Part shown: in pieces, positions 1-6,172 of the stretch | Layout: each line of letters begins with the position of its first letter | Numbering within the stretch: position 1 is the first letter of the stretch | From: Dehalococcoidia bacterium | Lineage (GTDB): Bacteria > Chloroflexota > Dehalococcoidia > Dehalococcoidales > RBG-16-60-22 | Assembly (NCBI GenBank): GCA_013202615.1 | Contig: JABMRL010000106.1 | Span: 1 to 7,897 of the forward strand | DNA length: 7,897 nucleotides | Direction: 5' to 3' | Made by a program: the position numbers and the translations under genes | Notes under the pieces: generated by a model | What the model was told of the DNA's origin: nothing | Database searches by the model: none | What the model saw: the letters and a program-made list of their open reading frames with translations, nothing else

Positions 1-1274
1 TAGTTAATGGTTTCATGGCTGAACCCGGCAATAAGGTCGCATTTCTCTTCGGGAATGCGGATGTTCTTGCCTCGCTTGGGGAAGTTCTCAATCGCTGTCT
101 TAACCACCTCCCTGGCTCCTTTCATAGCGTTATGCTCGTCAAACTCAATGTGCATCGCGCCGCTAATCTTGGCTTTGGGCGAGGTGGTGATAATCTTGGT
201 ATGGTAGCACTGGGCAATGTCAGGCAGGGATTCCATAATACACTGGACATCCACCACCATGGCATCCACCGCTCCGGTAACCAGTGCCAGCTCTTGTTGC
301 AGGAAGTTGCCCGCCAGAGGCACTCCGTGACGCATCAATATCTCGTTGGCCGTACAGCACATGCCGGCCAGATTGATTCCTTTGGCGCCTTTGGACTTGG
401 CCAGCTCTACTGTTTCCGGCTCTTGAGCGGCGGCGACAATCATCTCGGAGAGCAGCGGTTCGTGCCCGTGAATGACCAGGTTTACCTCATCTTCCTTGAA
501 CACCCCAAGGTTTACCTGACTCAGAACGGGAGACGGGGTGCCGAAGAGGATATCCTGCAGCTCGGTGGCAATCATGCTGCCACCCCAGCCGTCAGCGATG
601 GATGACCTGACCCCCTGTTTCAGCAGGTTTTGGTAGTCCTGGTCAACCCCAATGTGAGTGCGGTGCATTATCTCCACGATTTCTCTATCGATACCCCGGG
701 GAGCAACTCCCTGCTGTCGCCACAGTTCCTGGCGCTTCAGCGGCGCTCTCTTCAGGAACAGGACTTCACCTTCCTGCCTTCCGAACTCAGCCAGCGCTTT
801 CTCACCGATGTCGACGGCTATTTCATTGTTACTGCGGTCTCCAATCTCAATGCCCCATTCCAGGGCCAGTGCCAGCAGTTTCTGCTCATCTCTGATGAGA
901 TAGCCAGGGGCTTCTCCCTTGGCGACCGCCAAGAAGAGCTCAGCCACCCCTCGCCCATGGTCGGAGTGGGCCGCCGCCCCGCCGGCTACCATCCGGATGA
1001 AATTACGGGCGGCGATAGTTTCACTGGTAGCCCCGCAGATGCCCCGCCGCTTCTGCTTTTCTTCGGGTGTTTCATCTTTGCCTTTGGGTAACGGCACCCG
1101 GCAGGGTCCCATGCCGCAGTTTTTACAGCAACTGCCCACGGCGCCGATGGGACAGGGCTTCATCTGCGCGGCCCTATCAAAAGCAAGATTAACCTGGTCG
1201 ACGCGGGCTTTATCAATTAGCTCAAGACTGGCTTTATCGATACTTTTTTTGGTCTTTTCCACTTCTTCAGCCAT
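1..1274 (-). CDS. acsA: Ni-Fe-S carbon monoxide dehydrogenase catalytic subunit (partial, C-terminus off left edge)
   Basis: Reduces CO2 to CO (or oxidises CO) for acetyl-CoA synthase; a cytoplasmic Ni-Fe-S enzyme. The frame stays open from ATG at 1274 for 424 codons to the edge; the family is usually about 630-680 residues, so roughly the last third is missing. Visible ligands: C41 and C49 (interfacial D-cluster), C50, C53, C58 and C80 (B-cluster), then the C-cluster residues H271 (in VIHGHEP), C307 (in GMCCTANE) and C345 (in VQCIMES). I assigned these by comparison with remembered Carboxydothermus CODH-II spacing; C41 to C49 is 8 as expected, while the C58-C80 loop is longer. MAEEVEKTKKSID at the N-terminus resembles the acetogen AcsA form rather than stand-alone CooS. 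A GAGGAG Shine-Dalgarno (1281-1286) sits 6 nt before the ATG, 30 nt after acsD. The last two bases read TA, most likely the start of a Tyr codon. A cooS name is equally defensible. Confidence 0.96.
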   Translation of the reverse strand, partial: MAEEVEKTKKSIDKASLELIDKARVDQVNLAFDRAAQMKPCPIGAVGSCCKNCGMGPCRVPLPKGKDETPEEKQKRRGICGATSETIAARNFIRMVAGGAAAHSDHGRGVAELFLAVAKGEAPGYLIRDEQKLLALALEWGIEIGDRSNNEIAVDIGEKALAEFGRQEGEVLFLKRAPLKRQELWRQQGVAPRGIDREIVEIMHRTHIGVDQDYQNLLKQGVRSSIADGWGGSMIATELQDILFGTPSPVLSQVNLGVFKEDEVNLVIHGHEPLLSEMIVAAAQEPETVELAKSKGAKGINLAGMCCTANEILMRHGVPLAGNFLQQELALVTGAVDAMVVDVQCIMESLPDIAQCYHTKIITTSPKAKISGAMHIEFDEHNAMKGAREVVKTAIENFPKRGKNIRIPEEKCDLIAGFSHETIN

Positions 1275-1304
1275 TATACTCTCCTCACAATCCTTGATTT
1301 TATC

Positions 1305-2252
1305 TTAGCCGGCGGTCAATTCAGCTATCATTTCATTGACAAGTTTGATTGACTCGGGGTGTCTCATAATCAAAACGTCACCACCTGCCAGAAGCAAACA
1401 CATGGCAGACATGGCCTCAAACAAGATGCCTCTCTTTTTATCGTCCCCCATCTTGGAGTCATTGTCGTCCGATGCTTTGGCTTCCTTTATCTTCCAGACC
1501 TCGCTGGCGATATTGCAGATAATGGGAAACTGGAGCTTGTCATCCTGCTGGGTCAGCGCGGCCATTCTCATCCGTTCCATGACGGAATACGCGTACTCAA
1601 TGCCGTAGCCGATACCACTGACCGTGGGGTCCATGACAATCAGCTCGTCGGGGACCCCGAGGGTGCCCAGCAGAATATTGAGCTGTTTGGCCAGGTTGAT
1701 ATCAATCGGCGATGAAGACACCACGGTATGCTGGTAACCAATGGCGGCAGCGCCGAGCTGCTTGTGGTCGCCCTCTTCAACCGGGCCGATTATCAGATTT
1801 TTCCCGTGACAGACTTCGGAAATCTTGCGGAAAACTTCAACGTCTTTATCATGGTTGGCGGTGCCCCAGACGATAAGCGGCACATCAATGGCGTCAGCGA
1901 CTTTCTTTACGACTTCGGTCGCCTCATCGGCACCGCGGTCGAGGCCATTGGGGTCGGTGCTGACCAGACGTAAACATATCATCTCTGCCCCGTAATCGTC
2001 GATGCACTTTTTAGCCCACGCGGCCGGGTCGTCGGTGACGCCGGCGAAAGGCTCCAGAGCTGCTTCTGGCCATTCCTCGGGAGCTGAGTCATAGACCTCC
2101 ATAGCGATTCTGGGCAGGCGCGGCATATCGCCTTCAAAGAGATAAAACGGGTAGCAACTCTCTCCGCCAACGATGACGGCTTTATCACCCTTGCCCAGCT
2201 TGATTTCTTTAATCTTACCGCTGTAGGTGGTTTTTGGAATCTCAAATGCCAT
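1305..2252 (-). CDS. acsD: Corrinoid iron-sulfur protein small subunit (acetyl-CoA decarbonylase/synthase delta)
   Basis: Small subunit of the heterodimeric corrinoid iron-sulfur protein (CFeSP), which takes the methyl group from methyl-THF on cobalamin and passes it to acetyl-CoA synthase. The 315 residues match the usual length (about 310-325) and fit a single TIM-barrel subunit. Recognisable family segments are GGESCYPFY (29-37), the DPT...GYGIEY...MER block (208-227), SEVWKIKEAKA (250-260), and AGGDVLIMRHPESI near the C-terminus (289-302). There is no CxxCxxxxC-type 4Fe-4S motif, as expected, because the cluster is on the large subunit AcsC. The ATG at 2252 is preceded by AAAAGGAG with 6 nt spacing, partly in the 15-nt gap after the 73-residue gene. 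The stop (TAA) is 30 nt before acsA. The partner acsC is not in the window. The acidic stretch SDDNDSKMGDDKK (261-273) is probably a surface loop. Confidence 0.95.
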   Translation of the reverse strand: MAFEIPKTTYSGKIKEIKLGKGDKAVIVGGESCYPFYLFEGDMPRLPRIAMEVYDSAPEEWPEAALEPFAGVTDDPAAWAKKCIDDYGAEMICLRLVSTDPNGLDRGADEATEVVKKVADAIDVPLIVWGTANHDKDVEVFRKISEVCHGKNLIIGPVEEGDHKQLGAAAIGYQHTVVSSSPIDINLAKQLNILLGTLGVPDELIVMDPTVSGIGYGIEYAYSVMERMRMAALTQQDDKLQFPIICNIASEVWKIKEAKASDDNDSKMGDDKKRGILFEAMSAMCLLLAGGDVLIMRHPESIKLVNEMIAELTAG

Positions 2253-2267
2253 TTCTGTCTCCTTTTC

Positions 2268-2489
2268 CTAAGCCGGAGTCTTTCTCTTTTCGCTGCCGAA
2301 CCATTCTTCTCCGTACCAGTAACGTTCCGCAGTGCTCAGATATTTTAGTTTTTCCGAGCGCTCTTCCAGCTTCTGCCGCCACCTCCCCATCTCCTCACCC
2401 TCGGGCTTTCCTTTTTCATAGGTTTCCCCGAGCACTTCCACTTTGTCGCGATTGGGGGCACTCACTTCCTTAATTTTATATTCTTCCAT
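2268..2489 (-). CDS. Small charged protein of unknown function, inside the Wood-Ljungdahl operon
   Basis: I do not recognise this 73-residue protein. It should be real: it begins with ATG behind a near-ideal AGGAGG (2495-2500) 5 nt upstream, lies 12 nt after folD and ends 15 nt before acsD, so it has the same tight spacing as its neighbours. About 45% of residues are charged (16 Glu, 10 Lys, 6 Arg, 1 Asp). It has no Cys or His, so it is unlikely to carry a metal cluster by itself, and no signal peptide or membrane segment. The first ~33 residues look extended and Glu/Lys/Gly-rich; residues 34-57 could form an amphipathic helix; the end is aromatic (W37, Y50, Y57, W58, Y59, W63, F64) before a basic tail. 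Position suggests an accessory or assembly factor for FolD, CFeSP or CODH, but that is only inference from context. Confidence 0.8.
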   Translation of the reverse strand: MEEYKIKEVSAPNRDKVEVLGETYEKGKPEGEEMGRWRQKLEERSEKLKYLSTAERYWYGEEWFGSEKRKTPA

Positions 2490-2494
2490 AATTG

Positions 2495-2500
2495 CCTCCT
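2495..2500 (-). promoter_or_regulatory. Strong Shine-Dalgarno of the 73-residue gene
   Basis: AGGAGG on the minus strand, 5 nt before the ATG at 2489 and directly after the folD stop. It is the best ribosome binding site in the window and is the main evidence that the small gene is translated. It starts just 2 nt downstream of the folD stop codon and 5 nt downstream of the hairpin at 2505-2529. Confidence 0.8.
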
Positions 2501-2501
2501 T

Positions 2502-3389
2502 CTAAGCCAGGCCTGCGGCCAGCCTGGCTGCTTTTACCGTGTTCACCATAAGCATGGTTATGGTCATCGGCCCGACGCCGCCGGGTACCGGCGTGATGGC
2601 GCTGGCCTTCTCTTTTACACCCTCAAAGTCAACGTCGCCAACCAGAATACGCTTGCCCTCTGCCGTTGTACCGACCTGGTTCACACCGACGTCAATTACC
2701 ACCGCTCCTTCCTTGACCATATCGGCGGTAACGGCTTTGGGTCGGCCGGCGGCTACTATCAGTATATCAGCCCTGCGGGTGTGAAAGGAAATATCTCGGG
2801 TACCGGTATGGCAGATGGTGACGGTGGCATTGGCCCCCGCTCTTTTCTGCAGCAGGATATTGACAATCGGCTTGCCGACGATATTACTTCTGCCAACGAC
2901 GACAACCTCGGCACCTTCCACCTGCACTCCAGTCCTGATTAAGAGTTGCTGGATGCCGTGGGGAGTGCAGGGTAAGTAGTCGGGTTCCCCTATCATTAAT
3001 TTCCCCACATTTACCGGATGAAATCCATCCACGTCCTTTTGGGGATTTATGGCGAAGAGGACTTCCGTTTCATTGAGGTGTTTGGGGAGGGGGAGCTGCA
3101 CCAGGATGCCGTGTATCTTGGGGTCTTTGTTCAGACGGTCAACGAGCGCCAGTAATTCATCCTGAGTGGTCTCCTCCGGCAGGTCGTGGCGTTCCGAGTA
3201 GATGCCGAGTTCAATTGAGGTTTTTTCCTTTCCCCCCACATAGGATTGTGAGGCAGGGTCGGCACCGACCAGCACGGTAGCCAGGCCCGGTACCAGGTTG
3301 TGCTTTTCTTTGAGCCCGGCAATCTCCTGTCTCAGCTCCTCGCGGATTTCCTTGGCTACTTCCGTCCCGCTGATAATCTTGGCTGTCAT
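2502..3389 (-). CDS. folD: Bifunctional methylene-THF dehydrogenase / methenyl-THF cyclohydrolase
   Basis: Interconverts formyl-, methenyl- and methylene-THF in the methyl branch of the pathway, using a pyridine nucleotide; cytoplasmic, normally a homodimer. At 295 residues it is full length (family about 280-300). The catalytic set lines up exactly with E. coli numbering: Y50 and K54 in SYVGGKEK, Q98 in VQLPLP and D121 in KDVDGF. Further family marks are PCTPHGI (140-146), the nucleotide-binding VVVGRSNIVGKP (163-174) and PVPGGVGPMTI (267-277). The ATG at 3389 is served by AGAGGAG (3396-3402), which overlaps the cooC stop; the gap to cooC is 11 nt. Finding it between cooC and acsD, beside fhs, says that its main job here is C1 flux to acetyl-CoA rather than only purine or serine metabolism. 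NAD versus NADP use cannot be told from the sequence by eye. Confidence 0.97.
   Translation of the reverse strand: MTAKIISGTEVAKEIREELRQEIAGLKEKHNLVPGLATVLVGADPASQSYVGGKEKTSIELGIYSERHDLPEETTQDELLALVDRLNKDPKIHGILVQLPLPKHLNETEVLFAINPQKDVDGFHPVNVGKLMIGEPDYLPCTPHGIQQLLIRTGVQVEGAEVVVVGRSNIVGKPIVNILLQKRAGANATVTICHTGTRDISFHTRRADILIVAAGRPKAVTADMVKEGAVVIDVGVNQVGTTAEGKRILVGDVDFEGVKEKASAITPVPGGVGPMTITMLMVNTVKAARLAAGLA
2505..2529 (-). other. Hairpin at the folD 3' end
   Basis: A perfect 8-bp inverted repeat, AGCCAGGC and GCCTGGCT, with a 9-nt loop, ends directly at the folD stop codon. It is inside the last codons of folD (encoding ARLAAGLA) and just ahead of the Shine-Dalgarno of the next gene. There is no U-tract, so it is not a standard terminator. 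It could block 3' exonucleases, pace ribosomes or tune the ratio between fhs-folD and acsD-acsA, or be a by-product of Ala/Leu/Arg codons. Confidence 0.45.
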
Positions 3390-3400
3390 TGGCTACTCCT

Positions 3401-4180
3401 CTATTGCGTTATTGTCGCCTCGGCTTCATTCTGCAGCAGTTTGGCCATCAGGGTGTCAACCGCATTCGTCGCCCTGCATTCGGGCAGGTCGAGGAGGGGT
3501 TTCATCGCCATGTCAGATTCACCCACGGCGTTGTCCAGGGGGATAATGGCGGCTGGTTCAATTCCCAGTCTGGCCAGTTCCTCTTCTACGTGCGGGTCTA
3601 TACTGTCAGGCACCATATTTATAATCACCGACTGCCTTTTCACCACCAGTTTGAGTTCAGCAATGAGTTCTTTTAGGCGGGCGATGGTGCGGATGCCTTT
3701 CACCGAGTGGTTGGAAACGAGGAGCAGCTCATCGATGTTCTGTGTGGTGCGGCGGCTCAGGTGCTCCATCCCCGCTTCGTTATCCATAACGATGTACCGG
3801 TAGTTGCCGGTCATGCTGTCCATGAATTTGCGCAGCAGCAGGTTGGGGTAGCAGTAGCAGTCTGGACCTTCACCCCTGCCCATCGTCACCAGGTCGAGCC
3901 CTTTACTCTCGACCATAGCGCCATTGAGCTTGATTTCCAGGTACGCTTCCTTGGTCATACCCGGCGGGATATTGATTTTCTCTTCATTAAAGGTGGCAAT
4001 GATGGCGCCGATGGTCTGCCTGACGTTCAGGCCCAGGCTCTCACCCAAATTAGCATTGGCGTCGGCATCCACGGCCAGAATCGGCTCCAGGACATTCTTT
4101 TTAAGGTAGCGGACTACCAGGCTGGCTACGGTGGTCTTGCCACTGCCGCCTTTACCGGCAACCGCAATATTATAGCTCAA
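3401..4180 (-). CDS. cooC: CooC-type nickel-insertion ATPase for carbon monoxide dehydrogenase
   Basis: A MinD/SIMIBI-class P-loop ATPase that matures the Ni-Fe-S C-cluster of CODH by ATP-dependent nickel delivery; soluble, works as a dimer. It shows the deviant Walker A GKGGSGKTT (9-17) with signature Lys10 and catalytic Lys15, switch I around VDADANANLG (37-46), the CooC-specific CxC pair C108/C110 (in DCYCYPN) that binds metal at the dimer interface, and the Walker B-like VMDNEAGMEH (131-140). At 259 residues it is full length. The start is TTG at 4180, overlapping the TGA of the gene before it (TTGA). I chose it because GAGAGGA lies 7 nt upstream, it gives the expected MSYNIAVAGKGG N-terminus, and no ATG or GTG lies before the Walker A. 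Its substrate is almost surely the acsA product two genes after folD. Confidence 0.95.
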   Translation of the reverse strand: MSYNIAVAGKGGSGKTTVASLVVRYLKKNVLEPILAVDADANANLGESLGLNVRQTIGAIIATFNEEKINIPPGMTKEAYLEIKLNGAMVESKGLDLVTMGRGEGPDCYCYPNLLLRKFMDSMTGNYRYIVMDNEAGMEHLSRRTTQNIDELLLVSNHSVKGIRTIARLKELIAELKLVVKRQSVIINMVPDSIDPHVEEELARLGIEPAAIIPLDNAVGESDMAMKPLLDLPECRATNAVDTLMAKLLQNEAEATITQ

Positions 4181-4194
4181 ACTTTAATCCTCTC
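4177..4194 (-). promoter_or_regulatory. Translational coupling junction: TTG start overlapping a TGA stop
   Basis: The cooC start TTG and the TGA of the RACo-like gene share the four bases TTGA (4180-4177). The cooC ribosome binding site GAGAGGA (4194-4188) is inside the last codons of the upstream gene. Such overlaps usually couple translation by ribosome re-initiation, and the weak TTG start would make cooC dependent on it and hold it below its neighbours in amount. Confidence 0.7.
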
Positions 4195-6150
4195 TTTCTG
4201 GTTGTTATTCGACCCGCCGGCCAGTCTTTTGCTTACCCCGGGAAATTCCTCGGCGTTTGTGTGCGGCAGGAAAAGCGCGGCCACGTAATTGTTCATAAAT
4301 TCCACGTTCTCGCTCAGCTCTAAATTGGTCATCATCTGGGCCACTCTGCGGGCATCGTCAAGCAGGTCCGTGGAGAAAGATGTCAGCCTGGCGCCCAGCA
4401 ACGAACCGTTGCCGATAAATATAAACTTGTCCTCCGGCATTTCCGGCAGCAAACCGATGGTGATGGCCCTTCTAATATCTATGTTGCTGCCGAAGGCGCC
4501 GGCGATTATCACCTGTTCGAAGTCACAGCCGCCGGAGCCCACGCTTTTACACAACGTCTGGCAGCCGGCATACATAGCGGCCTTGGCACGCATCAGATTA
4601 TCAATATCCACCTCGGTAATCACGATATCACTGCCGGTCTGCGTCTCTGATGCCCGGGCCAGAACATACTCGTAGCCATCGGTGCCCGGTCTGACCCGCT
4701 TGGTAGGCAGGTCACGGTTGTATTTGCCGTTCTGCCCGATGACGCCGTTTTCAAGCAGCTCGGCGACCGTATTTATCAGGCCCGAGCCGCAGATGCCTTT
4801 CGGCTTGGCGTTGCCGATGGTGCCGATTTCCGGTTCGAAGTCGGAACGATTGATTTTAACATCTTCTATGGCGCCCTCGGCGGCAATGATGCCGTGCTTG
4901 ATACCGCCGCCTTCAAATGCGGGACCGGCGGAGCACGAGGCGGTGACCATCCAGTCTGAGTTGCCAATGACGATTTCTCCATTGGTGCCGATGTCCATGA
5001 AGAAGGTCAACGCCTTTCTCTGGTGCACGCCGGAACCGACGATGCCGGAGACGATGTCTCCGCCCACGTAGCTGGCCACCGCCGGGAAGGTGAAGAGATA
5101 AGCGTGGTCGCCGACTTCTATCCCCAGCGAGCTTGCCGGAACGGCGGGGAAAAAGTTGGCCACGGGCGTGTAGGGCGTTAACCTGATGTGCTGGGGGTTG
5201 AGGCCGAGCAGTATCTGGGTCATGACGGTATTGCCGGCAGCCATGATATGGCTGATGCGTCCTGCGTCAACCTTGCTCCGGGCCTGCAGTTCCCCGATGA
5301 TGCCATTAATGGTGGCGACAATTGTTTGCTGCAGCTTCTTCAGGCCACCCGGTTTCTGGCAGTAGGCGATTCGGGTGATGACGTCTTCCCCGTAGCTTAT
5401 CTGCCCGTTGTAGGCCATGCTCTCGGCGACAACCCGGCCGCGGTTTAAATCAAGCAGCTGTCCGTAGACGGTGGTGGTGCCGATGTCAAAGGCCAGCGAG
5501 TAGTGTTTATCTCTCGTGTCGCCGGGCTCGATATCTATCACTCTCGGCTGGCGTCTGTCTCCGGCCCTCGGTTTTGCCGCTGTAACCAGCGTCGTTACCG
5601 TGGCTTTCCACTTTCCGTCACGCAGGGTATTGGCCAGCTTTTGCACCACGTTGAACTCAATGGACAGGTTGCTCAGATGGTAACGCTGCCTGAGACCCCT
5701 GAGCAGCCGGGAAAGGTCGCTGGTGTTGTCATCCAGCGTGGGCGGCGGCAGCTCCACGAAATACTTGCTCAAAGGGGGCACAAACCGCCAGCCGGTGGCG
5801 ATGATTTCAGAAACCCGCTTTTGCTCCTGGGCCAGGACCGCTTTTTCCAGCCTTGACTCGACCGGAATGTATACGGATAAATCGGAGAGAACCCGCGTCT
5901 GGCAGGCCTGCCTGATTCCTTTGCTGAACTCCTCGTCGGTGATTTTGTCAGTTCGGGCGGTCTCTACGTCGCCTTTTTCAATCTGTACTTTGCACGTCCC
6001 GCAGGTGCCCGCACCGCCGCAGGAAGCGTAAATGCGCACCCCGGCGGCAATGGCTGCCTGCAGGAGGTTCTCTCCCTGGTCCACCACAATTTCTACATTG
6101 TCCGGGTTGAAGTGGACCTTAAATTTGTTCTTTCCAGCTGTCTTGGTCAT
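4177..6150 (-). CDS. Reductive activator of corrinoid protein (RACo-like; 2Fe-2S ferredoxin + ASKHA ATPase, DUF4445)
   Basis: Likely reactivates the corrinoid protein: electrons go through its [2Fe-2S] cluster to reduce inactive Co(II) to Co(I), driven by ATP hydrolysis. Layout of the 657 residues: an N-terminal plant-type ferredoxin domain (about 9-97) with ligands C44, C50, C53 and C83 (CGGAGTCGTC then QAC); a linker and middle domain (about 100-210); and a C-terminal ASKHA-fold ATPase with FDIGTTTVYG (221-230), MDIGTNGEIVIG (385-396), SAGPAFEGGGIKHG (407-420), GICGSGL (452-458) and IIAGAFG (548-554). Length fits RACo (about 630-650). In acetogens this gene (orf7 of the Moorella acs cluster) sits with acsC/acsD, as here. 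Related proteins activate corrinoid proteins of methylotrophic methyltransferases (RamA type), but RamA carries 4Fe-4S clusters at the C-terminus, so this is not RamA. The ATG at 6150 lacks a Shine-Dalgarno; no better start is seen because the ferredoxin domain begins right after it. Confidence 0.92.
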   Translation of the reverse strand: MTKTAGKNKFKVHFNPDNVEIVVDQGENLLQAAIAAGVRIYASCGGAGTCGTCKVQIEKGDVETARTDKITDEEFSKGIRQACQTRVLSDLSVYIPVESRLEKAVLAQEQKRVSEIIATGWRFVPPLSKYFVELPPPTLDDNTSDLSRLLRGLRQRYHLSNLSIEFNVVQKLANTLRDGKWKATVTTLVTAAKPRAGDRRQPRVIDIEPGDTRDKHYSLAFDIGTTTVYGQLLDLNRGRVVAESMAYNGQISYGEDVITRIAYCQKPGGLKKLQQTIVATINGIIGELQARSKVDAGRISHIMAAGNTVMTQILLGLNPQHIRLTPYTPVANFFPAVPASSLGIEVGDHAYLFTFPAVASYVGGDIVSGIVGSGVHQRKALTFFMDIGTNGEIVIGNSDWMVTASCSAGPAFEGGGIKHGIIAAEGAIEDVKINRSDFEPEIGTIGNAKPKGICGSGLINTVAELLENGVIGQNGKYNRDLPTKRVRPGTDGYEYVLARASETQTGSDIVITEVDIDNLMRAKAAMYAGCQTLCKSVGSGGCDFEQVIIAGAFGSNIDIRRAITIGLLPEMPEDKFIFIGNGSLLGARLTSFSTDLLDDARRVAQMMTNLELSENVEFMNNYVAALFLPHTNAEEFPGVSKRLAGGSNNNQKERIKV

Positions 6151-6172
6151 CTACATTATTATAGTTAATTAT
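6151..6172 (-). promoter_or_regulatory. AT-rich intergenic gap with TATAAT; possible internal, leaderless promoter
   Basis: The 22 nt between fhs and the RACo-like gene are almost only A and T and contain no Shine-Dalgarno. They hold a perfect TATAAT (6163-6158). A start point about 7 nt beyond this would fall at or next to the ATG at 6150, giving a leaderless mRNA. A start-stop pair ATG TAG directly precedes the real ATG in the same frame. No good -35 is seen at 17 nt spacing (that place reads AGGGAC), and an AT-rich gap can hold TATAAT by chance, so this is tentative. Confidence 0.35.

Noticed and set aside
1..2. Possible premature stop of acsA at the left edge (last two bases TA)
   Set aside because: The codon is incomplete; Tyr fits what I recall of AcsA after FSHETIN, and a stop here would remove essential C-cluster ligands. 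It cannot be settled inside the window.
15..605. Plus-strand open frame of 196 codons
   Set aside because: Lies fully antisense to the conserved acsA frame, with no family motif and no convincing ribosome binding site; it is a shadow of GC-biased codons.
1275..1304. Promoter or riboswitch in the acsD-acsA gap
   Set aside because: Only 30 nt, holding a normal GAGGAG site; no -10/-35 pair or structured element is seen.
630..1308. Two more plus-strand open frames (630-1091 and 919-1308)
   Set aside because: Antisense to the N-terminal cluster-binding part of acsA and the acsD-acsA junction; low-complexity Ser/Pro/Arg-rich products typical of shadows.
2505..2529. Intrinsic transcription terminator after folD
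   Set aside because: The stem is good but is followed by TAGAAGGAGG, with no U-tract, and the operon continues with 12-nt spacing.
3707..4288. Plus-strand open frame of 193 codons across the cooC/RACo junction
   Set aside because: Antisense to two genes with intact catalytic motifs; no recognisable domain in its product.
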